DNA of 64,000 nt, taken from Puccinellia tenuiflora. Its lineage: Eukaryota; Streptophyta; Magnoliopsida; Poales; Poaceae. This document shows, piece by piece, positions 1 through 10,758 of the stretch. The position numbers and the translations under genes are program-made. The stretch is from assembly GCA_012064385.1 (NCBI GenBank), contig QRDG01002502.1, forward strand, positions 284,512 through 348,511, read 5' to 3'. Below the pieces are notes generated by a model. The model was not told the origin of the DNA. It was given only the letters and a program-made list of their open reading frames with translations, and ran no database searches. Position 1 is the stretch's first letter, and every line of letters begins with the position of its first letter.

Positions 1-88
1 GCCTCCTCCTCGCGCCGTCGTGGCCTCCTCGCGCCGCCGCAGGCCTCCTCCTCGCGCCGCCGTGGCCGCCTCGCGCCGCCATGGTCGG
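1..88. repeat. GC-rich imperfect tandem repeat
   Basis: Four imperfect copies of a roughly 20-25 bp unit built on cctcctcctcgcgccgccg run to about position 85. The unit is coding-like (Ala/Ser/Arg) but no gene context is visible at the window edge, so it could be simple low-complexity DNA or the tail of a gene cut off by the window start. Confidence 0.6.
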
Positions 89-161
89 AGTTGCGTCCTT
101 GATGCGGTGATTGGATGTGCAGCCATGGTGGAAGCACCTGATTGCTTTTCTCTTTGTTTGT

Positions 162-345
162 TTAGGGGCTTTTGTGTAAAAAATTGCATCTCAACTCATA
201 CAACCTAGCAAACAACGTCTCAACTCAGTATCTCTTAAGTGATACTGGCTAACAAACAAGCCTCAAAATCTCAACCCATCATAGTGAAGGTCAGCATGTA
301 TGAGGTGAGAAAGACTATCTGAGTAGCTACCAAACACGCCCCTAG
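162..345. mobile_element. MITE-like element with imperfect terminal inverted repeats
   Basis: The left end (taggggcttttgtg) and the reverse complement of the right end (taggggcgtgtttggt) are similar and face inward around about 180 bp of AT-rich non-coding sequence. This is the form of a Tourist- or hAT-type MITE in grasses. The flanks share only TA, so the target-site duplication, and hence the superfamily, is uncertain. Confidence 0.4.
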
Positions 346-1554
346 TCTAGGATTCCGTCGGCACGTGCACGGGCGCGAGCCAGGGGACCAGAGCTAGACG
401 ACGGACGGAGAGCACAGCAGCATGTGATGGATCGATCGATGTGAGTGTGAGGCTATATATGCCTATGCGGCCCGTTTGTTTACCCTTCCTTCTACTGCTA
501 CCACAAGACAGACGAGAAGAAGATCACGCCCCGCGTGTGCTCCAATTTATGTCACGTATTAACTCGCTGTCTGGTCTGAATGATTGGGTTTGGGGCCATC
601 AAACGTGCTCAGAGTTTGCAGTCTTGCAGATAAATTCAGGGTCGGATACCACACCGTTGCAAGACCAAGGCCTTCCATAATTCCATTCGGTACCAATACT
701 CCTGTATCAAGGACCATAGCATGCATCAGACGCAAATCTATGCATGAATCGGCTTTAAACCAACCATGTGCGAAAGCAAATGTTGGGTAAAAGTGAGGAT
801 GAGCAGCAGTACTGATGAGCAGTTTATACTACTTTCGTGAGATTTTGGATAATCGCTTGAGATGCAACGCATCTTGTGCATGTGGAAATGGAACCCGTAT
901 GTATATACGTCGTCTCTGGACCCATCAGCAGAGTGAGTGTCCAAAAGAAGGCCGTGAGAGAAAAATGAGGTGGTCCTCTACTCCTCTCTTCCATGGATGC
1001 ATGAGGTGCACCCGATCGAGAGCTTCAGCTTTCACATCAGGTCCTAGCGGCATCCACGTATGGAAAAGAAACGGCGCATCATGTCCTCATCATGAAATGC
1101 AGGACGACGAAATAGACGAAGATGAACACGGCAATGGAAGAAGCAGCCCCTGAGCAGTCCATCGCGAGTCCGATGACCTAGCACGAGCGCACGTACAAGC
1201 ACTCGTGCGAGCGTTACTGCAGTCGCTAGCGATGGAGGAGGACGGGCAGGCAAACTTCCGTAGCCGTGTCCCCTGTCTGCTCGTACTGACTGCCAGAGGC
1301 CGGGTGCCCTTGGATCACGCGACCTTGGCAGCAGACAGCCAGAGTCACAGACACACGCTATCCATCCATCCATTCATCCGATTGACAGTCTCGGATTCCC
1401 TCCTCCCGGGTCCCGGATCGTCCCAGTACCGCGCCAACGCCTTCGAAACTGGCACTCACCTGCTGTACAAAAAAAACTGGCACTCACTCGGCTCCAGATC
1501 AGTGTGCTCGCGACGACTCCACCGGTCATTACATGGGACGTGCACGCAAACCAC
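346..1554. other. Intergenic, no gene recognised
   Basis: Only short overlapping open frames without recognisable domains are present. A TATA-like ctatatatgcc lies near 452, but no coding sequence follows it. A short run of catc repeats lies near 1360-1380. Confidence 0.5.
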
Positions 1555-1645
1555 TGTCAGTTTATCATCCAATCCTTGTGTGCAAAGTCATTTTGGAACA
1601 TCGGGGATTTGTCTTTTTTACATCAGCCACAAAAGATGTCATTTC
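1555..1645. repeat. Diverged remnant of a foldback MITE family
   Basis: This stretch (…caaagtcattttggaac…, then tttttacatcagccacaaaa) matches, in inverted orientation, the centre of the foldback element at 2479-2836, where the same words occur on the minus strand around 2600-2670. A more distant relative lies near 9730-9830. Confidence 0.45.
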
Positions 1646-2352
1646 TTCGCGATTTTTGTGTGTACCTCCTAGGATCTGTATCCGTGGTAGTACGCGACCA
1701 TAATTGTAGTAAATTGGTGCAACATACAGATGCTAAATCATCATCAACAAGCAAAGTACATTGAATAAACAAAAATAGGAGAACCATGACATGGCATGAC
1801 CTAATCATCTACGAATCGCCATTCCTCCGCAACAACACCTTGAAAAAGGCGAACACTAATGGCGCCAATTCCAGGCTAACAAATATTTTCATCCTGGATG
1901 TTGGGTCCAACCAATCAACGCCATGACAACACCATGAAGAAAATGTTTGAAGTCTTGATAATGAGGAATTGCAAAGAAGAAAGAGGTGTCTCTTCTTGCT
2001 TGGTTAGGACAAATTAAGGATGCTAGTTCGTCAAGTTATGGATTCTATGAATATTTTAACATGGAGGCGGATAGCTAAGGATAAAGATATGTTAATGGGA
2101 AAGATGGAAACAATAGACATATATTTTACTCCGAAAACTAGTGGTCAAAACAAGATGAATTATATCATATCTATTGACAGCGTTGAATAGAAAAATTAAG
2201 GACATCATATCGGAACTGATGAAACAACCGACTTTTTATAGTAAACACGAATCTGGACCCTCTAATTTCACTTCAACCACGTTGGAGGTCATGTTTTGTG
2301 AATCAACTGAGAAATGAGGACAAAGAAACTCGGACTTTTACTTGGTGAAAAC

Positions 2353-3026
2353 TAGGCCTAGTTTGGCAGCAAATTTTTTCCAAAACCAAAGTATTCCAAA
2401 ACGGTAGTATTTATATGCCCGGAACCAGCAGATACCTTAGTTTTAGATAAAGAGGTCCAAAGTTGGGGAATCCACTTCGGCTCATAGGTGCATCTACACC
2501 CACTACTCAAAAACGAATTTAAAATGTTAAAAAAATTCAAATAAAAATTTCCGGTTTACATATGAACATTCTATGTTCGTACAAAAAAATCAGGATGAAA
2601 AGACATTTTTTGTGACCGGTGTAAAAAATACAAATCCTTGGGGTTCCAAAATAACTTTGTATGTAACATTTTTTTGTCTTTTTATACCGGAAAAACAAAA
2701 TATCTTTTCGATGCGAATCTTTTTTGCATGGATAGTCATTTTTCATATGAACACCTGAAATTGTTTAATTTTTTTGACATTTTAAAATAAGTTTAAAATG
2801 CATGTTGCACAATGGGTTCATCTACACCCGTGAGCCAAAACATCATGTCCTCCAAAGTTGTTTTTCCAATACTTAAAAAATAGGACGTTTTGAGGGATAC
2901 TAAAGTATTAATACTACATTATTTAGTCACAACCAAACACATCAAAGTATTTAAAACTATGGTATTTTGAGAAACTGTAGTATTACTGAAATACGTCAAA
3001 AGTACTTTAGTACCAAACGCGTCCTA
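2353..3026. mobile_element. MITE with imperfect TIRs, interrupted by a nested element
   Basis: The left end taggcctagtttggcagc and the reverse complement of the right end (taggacgcgtttggtac) form imperfect inverted termini typical of grass PIF/Harbinger- or hAT-like MITEs. The interior repeats the word 'agtatt' (aaagtattccaaaacggtagtattt on the left, gtagtattactgaaat on the right) in near-inverted form. About 360 bp of a different foldback element sit inside it. Confidence 0.45.
2479..2836. mobile_element. Foldback (Mutator-type?) MITE nested in the preceding element
   Basis: The two halves are long imperfect inverted repeats. Left: ggctcataggtgcatctac, then a tttaaaatgttaaaaaaatt stretch, then catatgaacat. 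The right half reads as the reverse complement of the same words, in the order catatgaacacc, ttttttgacattttaaa, catctacacccgtgagcc. No coding capacity is visible. Assignment to Mutator-type rests on the long-arm shape only; I could not define the duplication. Confidence 0.5.
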
Positions 3027-3299
3027 AATCACTATGTTTGATTAAACACAATAAGGCTCCAAAGTGAGAAGAATTGTACATTGCAAAACTATTTTTTCTT
3101 CAAAAGCATGTATATTTTGCAAGTTTACTCTATGGAGATATGTGGTACACGCAATCATGCTTGAAGAACAGAACAGAAAGATGGGATATTTCTTATGTTA
3201 CATTAGTCTAGCAAAAGATTGAAGACATAAGAGGTGATTTTTTTTCTCACAAAACATAAGTAATGTGGGGGGAGGGGTGTCCCCATTGAGATATATCAC

Positions 3300-5060
3300 A
3301 CTGCACATATGTTTTACATCATCAAACTCTCGTGCTTTTATTACCATACAAGTTAAAATTTGAAGTATTTATTGATGTTATGTTACATCTTTTACGTATG
3401 ATCTTTTTCTTTGCTAAAACAACCACACCTATTTATGTTCACAAAGTTATAGCAGATATGGTTATATATTCTCACCTCACAAGATCGTGTATGTAACAAT
3501 GATTTATATGAGATGCATAATGAAGTAGAATATAAATAACACTTCCTTGGTGTAAGTAAAAATAATAATTATTGTTCACAGGCAAGTATATCTTATTTCC
3601 TATCTCTTAATATGAATGATGCCAATGCTACATAGCAACCAATCCATTAATATACATATAATTTGTGTGGACATGCTTTTTATTGGGAGATAGATATAAA
3701 ACACCCCCTACTTTCCTTCAATTAATTGTGTTTCATGTTATACCACCAAACATTTATTGTTCCAATTAATATATGAATTCATGATGACGAATTTACATGC
3801 ACTCGTCTTTTTTCTCTCTAGCAAGTGGGAACATTGATTATGATTGTTGATGTTATCTTAGGACCATTGCTCAATTATGTTTCATCTCTTTGCAAAATCA
3901 ACTAGGTTTACTTAATGGTGGTTCTACATGCACTTTTCTGGCTCAACCGCCATAATGGATTTGGCAAAAACCCCATAAATTTCGAAATATATACAAGAAT
4001 TTCTAGATGTTTGAGGCACTATGACACATTGTCATCACAACTCTGAGTCCTAGCATTATCCGAGTTATTTTAGACATTGTCATAGCCTCTCACCTCGCCT
4101 CACAAGATCTACTAACACGGTGCATGGAACAGCATGCAAAGTATATATGTATAGATGAATCTTCTGGACTAAATAAAAATATTTTTCTTGGTGTAATTAT
4201 AAGGATTGTATTCTTCTGAGACAAATACATTTCATTCCCTACTTGTTAATCAGAAAGGTACTATACAAATTGGGCAGTACATACATATTTTTTCATTTTT
4301 TTTACGGATGTGCTTTCTGTTGGGATATAGAGATATAGCAATGTCTCTATTGATTTTCTCGTTCTTTTTTTTTACATTTATGGTCTCATATGATATATCT
4401 CCTGATATTTATGCAAAATATATCTAGGGGTCATGCTTGGACGTGGTTGGTGTACTTTTATTTTTGTCTATGAGCGTGATGCAATTGTCATATGTTAGGT
4501 AAGGCATAACGTTATTATCTTTCCTCGTTAATTGTAGTGCCACATCAGCAGTTTTCCTATCTGTGCTAAGACCCAAGCATTCAAAGAAAACTTATTATCG
4601 CCATATACGTCACCTCTAACAACTGGCAACAATGATTACATTTATTGACGTTATCGTAAGCTCGTAACTCAATCACATATCATTGATTTGCAATATCGAA
4701 TACGTTTATTGTTGTTACCAAAGATATTGTAGACATTGTCGTATTATCAATTAACGCAATGCATGCAACAAAAAATATATGTATATCTCAATGAATATAT
4801 TGGATTGAATGAATAACATTTCTTCGTGTAACTACAAACATTTGCTATTCTCTCAATTTTTTTTGTTAGTTTCGGAGACATATATATTTCATTCCCTACC
4901 TCTTAACATGAAAAATACTAATTAACCCTATATAATTACCTTTTGATTTTGTATGGATGTGCTTTCTGTTGGGAGATAGAGATAAAGCAGTGTCTTGACA
5001 TATCTTTTGACATTTATGGTGTCATATAATATATCTCCTGGTATTTATGAAACGTAAATC
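3300..5060. repeat. Degenerate tandem array, units of about 635 bp
   Basis: Homologous landmarks recur in the same order. The phrase aata-(a)-cactt…cttggtgtaa, then 'atttc(att)cc(c)tac(c)tcttaa', then 'ggacatgctttttattggga' is found near 3535-3690, 4170-4330 and 4805-4985. The preceding landmark 'tctcacctc…cacaagatc' is found near 3470 and 4090, and 'gatgttat…ttgc(a/t)aaa' near 3370, 3850 and 4650. This gives a partial first unit, two full units and a partial last one that ends just before the 5' leader of the trihelix gene. No coding capacity is seen. Confidence 0.6.
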
Positions 5061-5311
5061 CAACAGATTAAAACACATACATCTTCTCCAGGACAGTGAT
5101 ATAAGTGTTAGAGCGCCAGCGTAGTGTACACAGTACCTTCTCCTTTGTAAGGCCTTGTCTTTCTCAGCCTGCCTTCCACTCTCTTTGGCCTCTTTCCAGT
5201 TGTCCAAGACCCCATCTTTTTCACCACCGTCGCCCTTCTTCCTCCCCTAGCAACATTACACAGTCCCCTGTTCCCAATTTTTCACGTCTCCGCCGTCAGA
5301 ACTTGGAAGCC

Positions 5312-5605
5312 GTAAGTCATGCCCTTCCTTGATTTACTCATTTTATCTGTGTGGGAAAGAGACGGGAGAGGAGGGTATAGACTGAGAGAGACGTGCGTAG
5401 AAGCAAGAATTCCCCCAATCTAGTCCCTGAATTGCTCCCGTCGAGTACTGGTAGTTGGTAGTACGTACTTGTAGAAGACATACGGTGGAGAAACTAGTGG
5501 TAGTAGTGTGCTGGTGGAGTGGTAGCTAGGTACTGCAATTTTCTATTCTGTTACCGGCGCCGGATATTGTAAGGTAGATCGACTGAATTTTGTGTTTTTG
5601 AGCAG
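5312..5605 (+). promoter_or_regulatory. Probable 5'-UTR intron of the trihelix gene
   Basis: A strong donor (cc|gtaagt at 5312) and a pyrimidine-rich acceptor (tgtgtttttgagcag|g ending 5605) bound this segment. It lies between a CT-rich leader-like stretch (about 5140-5311) and the first in-frame ATG at 5646. Leader introns are frequent in plant transcription-factor genes; here it is inferred from splice signals only. Confidence 0.5.
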
Positions 5606-5645
5606 GAAAAGGAAAGGTGGTGGTGGTGGTGGTGGCCAATTGGCC

Positions 5646-8426
5646 ATGCAGCACCACCAGGGTGGCGCCGGGTACCCGTACGGGCCGCCGCCCACGAGCA
5701 TGGTCTCGCTCCCGCCCGCGACCATGTCCGTCAGCAGCGCGCCGTATCCGTCTCCGATGCCGGCGGGGAGGGATTTCGAGGAATTGGCAGCCGCTGTGAC
5801 GGGCGGCGGCGGCGCCGTCAACAACTTCCACCACGAGGACGACATGCCGGTCGACGCCGGCTGCGGCAGGAGCGGCGGTAGCGAGGCGGGAGCGGGAGGG
5901 CCCGGCGGCCGGTGGCCCCGCGAGGAGACGCTGGCGCTCATCAGGATCCGGTCGGAGATGGACGCGGCCTTCCGGAACGCCGCCCTCAAGGCGCCCGTCT
6001 GGGAGGAGGTCTCCAGGTGAGATTGAGAACCGAGCTGACTGTGGTACACTGACTGGTACTGATAAATTTTCATTCCTCTCTCTGCGGAATGCGGCTGACG
6101 GTCTCAGCGAAATTCGCCGTCAGACCTGTCCTGCGTGAAATGATGGCGAATTATGCAGCGCAGCCATCTTTTACAGCATTTCCCATCTTGTTTTGGCGTA
6201 ATGCTCCTCGATTTCTGTGGATTGGGGTAGGTGAGAACCCTGAACCCCTGCGCCATGGAGTGTGGCTGTTCATCAGTCCAAGAGCAGGCTGCAAGCTGCA
6301 GGCCAGGCCACGCAGACACTGGCTGCAGGCTGCACTGTTTTTTCCCCTTATTACTTTTGTGAGCATTGATGCAATCTAGTCTTTGGGAAAGAAGGAAAGG
6401 AAGGGCGCCTTTTGCGCCCATCCCGATGCTGCTCAGTTGACGAACTTGTGATTAATATGCACATATCTCCACTGACAGTGCCTTGACATCATCGCATCTC
6501 CAATTCCTTCCATCTTCTTCAGTCTCTTTCTGGGAAAGATAGAAAAAGAATGTCATAATCCATGAGGCATCTCTGTGATTGCGATAACACTAGATGTTTA
6601 GATGAAAGATACTTACTGCTCAGTATATACTGCAATTTTATATCCACCAATCACCACCTCATGCCTTCTTCATTGCTGTGCCAATTTGGTTGAGACGTGA
6701 AAGCAAGAGACAGACCTCTGACAACAGGAGCGGCCGTGTCGCTCGACATTTTGCAGGAAGCTTGCGGAGCTGGGCTACCGCAGGGGCGCCAAGAAGTGCA
6801 AGGAGAAGTTCGAGAACGTGGACAAGTACTACAAGCGCACCAAGGAAGGCCGCGCCGGCAGGCAGGACGGCAAGAGCTACCGCTTCTTCTCGGAGCTCGA
6901 AGCCCTCCACGCCGCCGCGCCGCAGCAGCAGAGCAAGGTCATGGCAACCACCGCCGCCTGTGCTAGTGCGGAGACGACGCGGTCTCCTCAGCCGCTGGCA
7001 ATGGCGACCAAGACGGCGTCTGCGGCGCTGGCACATCCTGGCGCCGGCCTGCTGCCGGACCTCAGCTTCTCGTCCAACTCTGACTCAGATTCAGACGATG
7101 AGTCGGACGACGAGGAAGAGGCTGGCGGCGGCAAAGAGGGCTCTGGCGAGCTCACGGCCGGCGGCGACTTCGGCGGGAGGAACAAGACGGTGATGGCGCT
7201 CTTCGAGGGGATGATAAACCGGATCACGGAGAAGCAAGATGCGTCCCAGCGACAGGTCCTGGAAACGCTGGAGAAGTGGGAGGCGGACCGCACCGCGCGA
7301 GAGGACGCGTGGAGGCGCCAGGAGCTCGCCCGCATGAGCCGCGAGCGGGAGCAGCACGCCCGGGAGCGAGCCGCCTCGGCCGCCCGCGACGCCGCGCTGA
7401 TCGCGTTCCTCCAGCGCGTCGGCGGGAACTCCGTACTGCCCTCGGCAGTGCCGGTCCACACGACGCCTCACCAGCTCGACGCTTCAGCCGCTTCAAGGCA
7501 GCGGGTGGTCGCGCCGCCGAAGGCAGAGGAGGGTGGCCGAGGAGAGAGCAGCGGTGGGATGTCACGGTGGCCCAAGGTGGAGGTGGAGGCGCTGATCCAG
7601 CTGCGGATGGAAAAGGACGAGCACTACCAGGGCATGGGAACTGGGGCCAAGGGGCCGCTGTGGGAGGACATCTCCGCCGGCATGCGGAGGATCGGGTACA
7701 ACCGGAGCTCGAAGCGGTGCAAGGAGAAGTGGGAGAACATCAACAAGTACTTCAAGAAGGTCAAGGAGAGCAAGAAGAGGCGGCCGGAGGACTCCAAGAC
7801 GTGCCCTTACTTCCACCAGCTCGACGCTATCTACCGCAAGAAGCAATTCGCCGTTAGCGGCGGCGGTGGCGGCTCTAGCTCTGCCTCCGGGAACACCGCC
7901 TCCGAGCAGGAGAACGCCTGGCGTGAGCTGGAGGGTAAGATCAGCAATGAACCTGACAAGAGGTACACCGTTGGAGGGGGGAGCTTGCATGCCCGACCCG
8001 GCGACGGCGATACTTCAGCGGCCATTACGGTGCTTGATGTCACTGGTACAAACAAGGTAATGGCTCAACTCTGAACTCTCCTCGTAAAGATTTTTCATAC
8101 TTGAAAATCAATTGGACGCAATATAATCAGTCAGAGTTGCCGTTGTACAGAATGCTGAAGACAACATGACGATAGCGACGGCGGCAAACATGCAGTCCGA
8201 GAAGGAGGAGTTCACGGCGCCGGGCCAGATGGACAGCGACGACATCGAAGACAACTACACCGATGAAGGTGACGACGACGGCGACGAGAATGGCAAAATG
8301 AAGTACATGGTAGAGTTCCAAAAGTCTAAAGAATGCGGAAGCATTAGCACACCTGCACCGGCGACAGCTGCGACGGTAGTGGCGACTTCGGCGTCGACAA
8401 GCAGCACATTCCTTGCGGTTCAGTAG
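5646..8426 (+). CDS. GT-2-type trihelix transcription factor with two DNA-binding domains
   Basis: Exons 5646-6016, 6757-8056 and 8151-8426 join in frame (gt/ag at every boundary) into 648 aa. The first trihelix domain is at about residues 88-175 (GRWPREETLALIRIRSEMD…, tryptophans at 90 and 119) and is split by intron 1 after Ser-Arg. The second is at about 393-485 (SRWPKVEVEALIQLR…, LWEDIS…, CKEKWENINKYFKK). Between them are an acidic Ser/Asp patch (about 230-245) and a long charged alpha-helical segment (about 271-345) typical of the GT-2 clade. The C-terminus, encoded by exon 3, is Asp/Glu-rich. Two trihelix domains around a coiled coil define GT-2/GTL1/DF1-type nuclear proteins, which bind GT-elements in promoters. 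The exact orthologue is not determinable here. An upstream GTG-opened frame is not used because it lies across the leader-intron acceptor; the ATG at 5646 is the first in frame. Confidence 0.9.
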
Positions 8427-8898
8427 ACGGCAATGCTGCGCCTTTGCCCAAAGAAAACCAGGCATCACCGTCTTCTTCGGTTCATGACCACCAGTTATCC
8501 TTGCAATAGCCTATACAATTTGTTTATTTGTTCTTGTGATAAGAACCTCAATTGTCAAAGACAGAAAAATATCAAACAACAGGCCCCCCTCTGTAATTCC
8601 TTAATTAGACTGAAAAACAGAGGAGGTGCTTGAACAATGCAACTCATAAACTAGTTCTTTGAAGTCAATGCAACTCATAGGACTGCATCCTGAAGTCAAT
8701 GGTTCTCCCAAATCGTAGAATTTGATCAGGGACTTGAAGCACTGATGTGGGGTGTGTTTTAGCGCCCAGCAATTGCAGCTTTAGTGAACGGTTATTATTT
8801 CATCTGTTGCTGACGCCGAAGTTCAACTCGATCTTTAGAGCCTCCTGGATTTAAAGGATTTGCATATATATTCAAATGATTTACATATTAAATTTATG
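8427..8898. other. 3' flank of the trihelix gene
   Basis: AT-rich sequence with no further coding capacity. It probably contains the 3' UTR of the trihelix gene, but I see no decisive polyadenylation signal. Confidence 0.4.
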
Positions 8899-9139
8899 GG
8901 GGGTCGTTTGATTTGCACAATTAGATCCTACAGGTTTTATTCCTTTACACCACACTTTATAGGAAATTTAATATTCATTCAAAACTCTTTGTATACAATC
9001 CTTTGTTTTTCGGTGATGAATCAAAAAAACTTTGGCGCAAATAAAATCCTTTAGGATTGTAGTGGGAATTGACATTGTAATCCTGCATTTTTTTCCTTTT
9101 ATTTTTGTGTTTTTAAAATCCAGCGAATCAAATAGGCCC
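8899..9139. mobile_element. About 240-bp MITE with imperfect TIRs
   Basis: The left end gggtcgtttgatttg and the reverse complement of the right end (gggcctatttgattc) match at most positions. The interior is AT-rich and carries the phrase 'atcctttaggattg' and related words. No target duplication can be fixed with certainty. Confidence 0.5.
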
Positions 9140-9579
9140 TTAGCCTTTAAATAAAATCTAAAGATCAGAATAGACCGGAGGATTAATTTTCCATCCATAT
9201 CTATACCACTTCTGCAAGGAAGGTATATGTCCCGTTCTTTTCGGCTTATTCTTGTTCTTAAACTTAGCTGCCCCGAAAAACTGTCATCCAGAAAAAAATA
9301 CAGCTAGTTCTTTTCAGTTTCTATGGTCTCGGCTGATTTTATAAGTAGTTTAGTAAAAGTGTGTAATATCACTAGACTATGAAAGTTTGATATGTAACTT
9401 ATATTGTGTAGTTTTCTGTTGTGTTTTACCGTAGATGTGAACAAGAAAATAATTTACGAACATCATAAATACTATAATATATAAGGTGTCATTGGTAATT
9501 GAGAAACATGTCAAATAAAAGTAAGGCCATCAAAGTATTACAAGTTTTATTCCAACAAAAGTAGTCACAATAGTATCGG

Positions 9580-9895
9580 GGATGGAGTTTCGTCCCGGGT
9601 GCAAATGCATCCAATATTTAAAATCCATTTTAAAGACGTTTCGAAATGTCAAAAAATTTGAAAACAAATGTTCGTACATAGATCTTAACATGCTTTGCGT
9701 TTCCGAAGTGGTTTCAGAAAAAACCGACTTCTTTTGTGACTTGTGTAAAAAAGACAAAATTTGGTGTTAAAATAAGCCTTTCCACCTAACATTTTGTTCT
9801 CTTTTTTATACAAGTCACAACAAATGTCGAATTTTCACGAAAAAACTTTGTGAACCCATATAATGTGAAGATGTATCCGCGAAATAAGATGTAAC
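9580..9895. mobile_element. Foldback MITE remnant
   Basis: Left-arm words (gggtgcaaatgcatcc, ttttgtgacttgtgtaaaaaa) reappear inverted on the right (ttttttatacaagtcacaa, gatgtatccgcg). The overall plan resembles the foldback element at 2479-2836. It is non-coding. Confidence 0.45.
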
Positions 9896-9941
9896 CGGTG
9901 GTGACCGGTTGTAGTTCTTTGCCTATTAATATAAAAGCTAC

Positions 9942-9964
9942 ACCGTAGGGGATTCCCCTACGGT
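9942..9964. repeat. Perfect 11-bp-arm palindrome
   Basis: accgtagggga, one central t, then tccccctacggt-type arms: positions 9942-9952 pair perfectly with 9954-9964. It follows 'gcctattaatataaaagct', a word order reminiscent of LINE 3' tails, so it may mark the end of a retroposon remnant. Confidence 0.6.
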
Positions 9965-10516
9965 AATGTTGTTAAATAAAAAAGATGTATCCACGGAAAA
10001 AAATTCAAATTTTTCGGCATCTCAAAATTTGTCTTTTGAATACCTACGTGCATGTGCAGCCGGATGCCAAAGTGGATTGCTGGCATCACCATTCAAAAAA
10101 ACAATAGTAATATCATATGTTGTACTGCTCCCTCTGTCATGGTTCACAAGCACACTTCAAAAATCATGCAATTCCAAAACTACCCCACCTTCTAGGCGGG
10201 TTTGCATTAATTCTCTTTAATTTAGGGCGTGTTGCCTCTCCCTACCAATGCATGTAAGTGTTCAGCCCCAATCAGCAAACACCTAGGGCCCAGAGATTTG
10301 CTAAGAGCAAGTATAATAAGGCCACGTAAGCAAGTTTTATACATAGTAATTAGTTCTGGTAGTTGGAAATGTCGTTGGAATCCTTGAATAAAGATAATAT
10401 CGAAATAGATGGACATTGGACCTTGGAACATACTCATGAACCGAAGAAGATGGTGATGCCTGGTTTTCTTTATTCAAGATACTCTGTGTCATCCGGTGGC
10501 TAATGGCACCTCTACG

Positions 10517-10758
10517 CTTGTGTCTATGGATGGCAATGGGTACCCGAAACCCGCAAACCCGACGGGTACCCGCCTTAAATGGGGAGGGTTTGGCTGAGAA
10601 CAAAACCCGCGGGGCTGCTTATTGGTAAAACTCCAGACCCGTCGGGTCTAGCGGAGGCAGGTCTGGAGGTGTCAAACCCGTACCCGCCAACCCGCAGACC
10701 CGGCTGTGACCCTACTTGTCATTCTCTGAATAGAAACCCTAGGTCCCTACCCCACTAA
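10517..10758. mobile_element. hAT-type element, left part, interrupted by the Gypsy element
   Basis: The element begins at 10525 with tatggatggcaatgggtacc and is followed by a (t)acccg/cgggt-rich subterminal region. Its right end is at 25155 (…cgggtgccatctgta). The reverse complement of that terminus, tacagatggca, matches the left terminus at 9 of 11 positions. The flanks cttgtgtc (10517-10524) and cttgtgcc (25156-25163) form an 8-bp duplication with one mismatch, the length characteristic of the hAT superfamily. The tagggatggcaa-like end and ggtacccg-rich subterminal repeats are known from plant hAT elements. Without the Gypsy insertion the element is about 920 bp and lacks a transposase. 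Confidence 0.7.
10754..10758. repeat. Target-site duplication of the Gypsy element, left copy
   Basis: actaa immediately precedes the tgtagcgcc LTR start and is repeated at 24465-24469 directly after the other LTR. This is a perfect 5-bp duplication. Confidence 0.9.

Noticed and set aside
7276..7857. Long alternative-frame ORFs over the trihelix exon 2
   Set aside because: They are GC-rich shadow frames of the second exon. The trihelix domains are in the frame used for the annotation.
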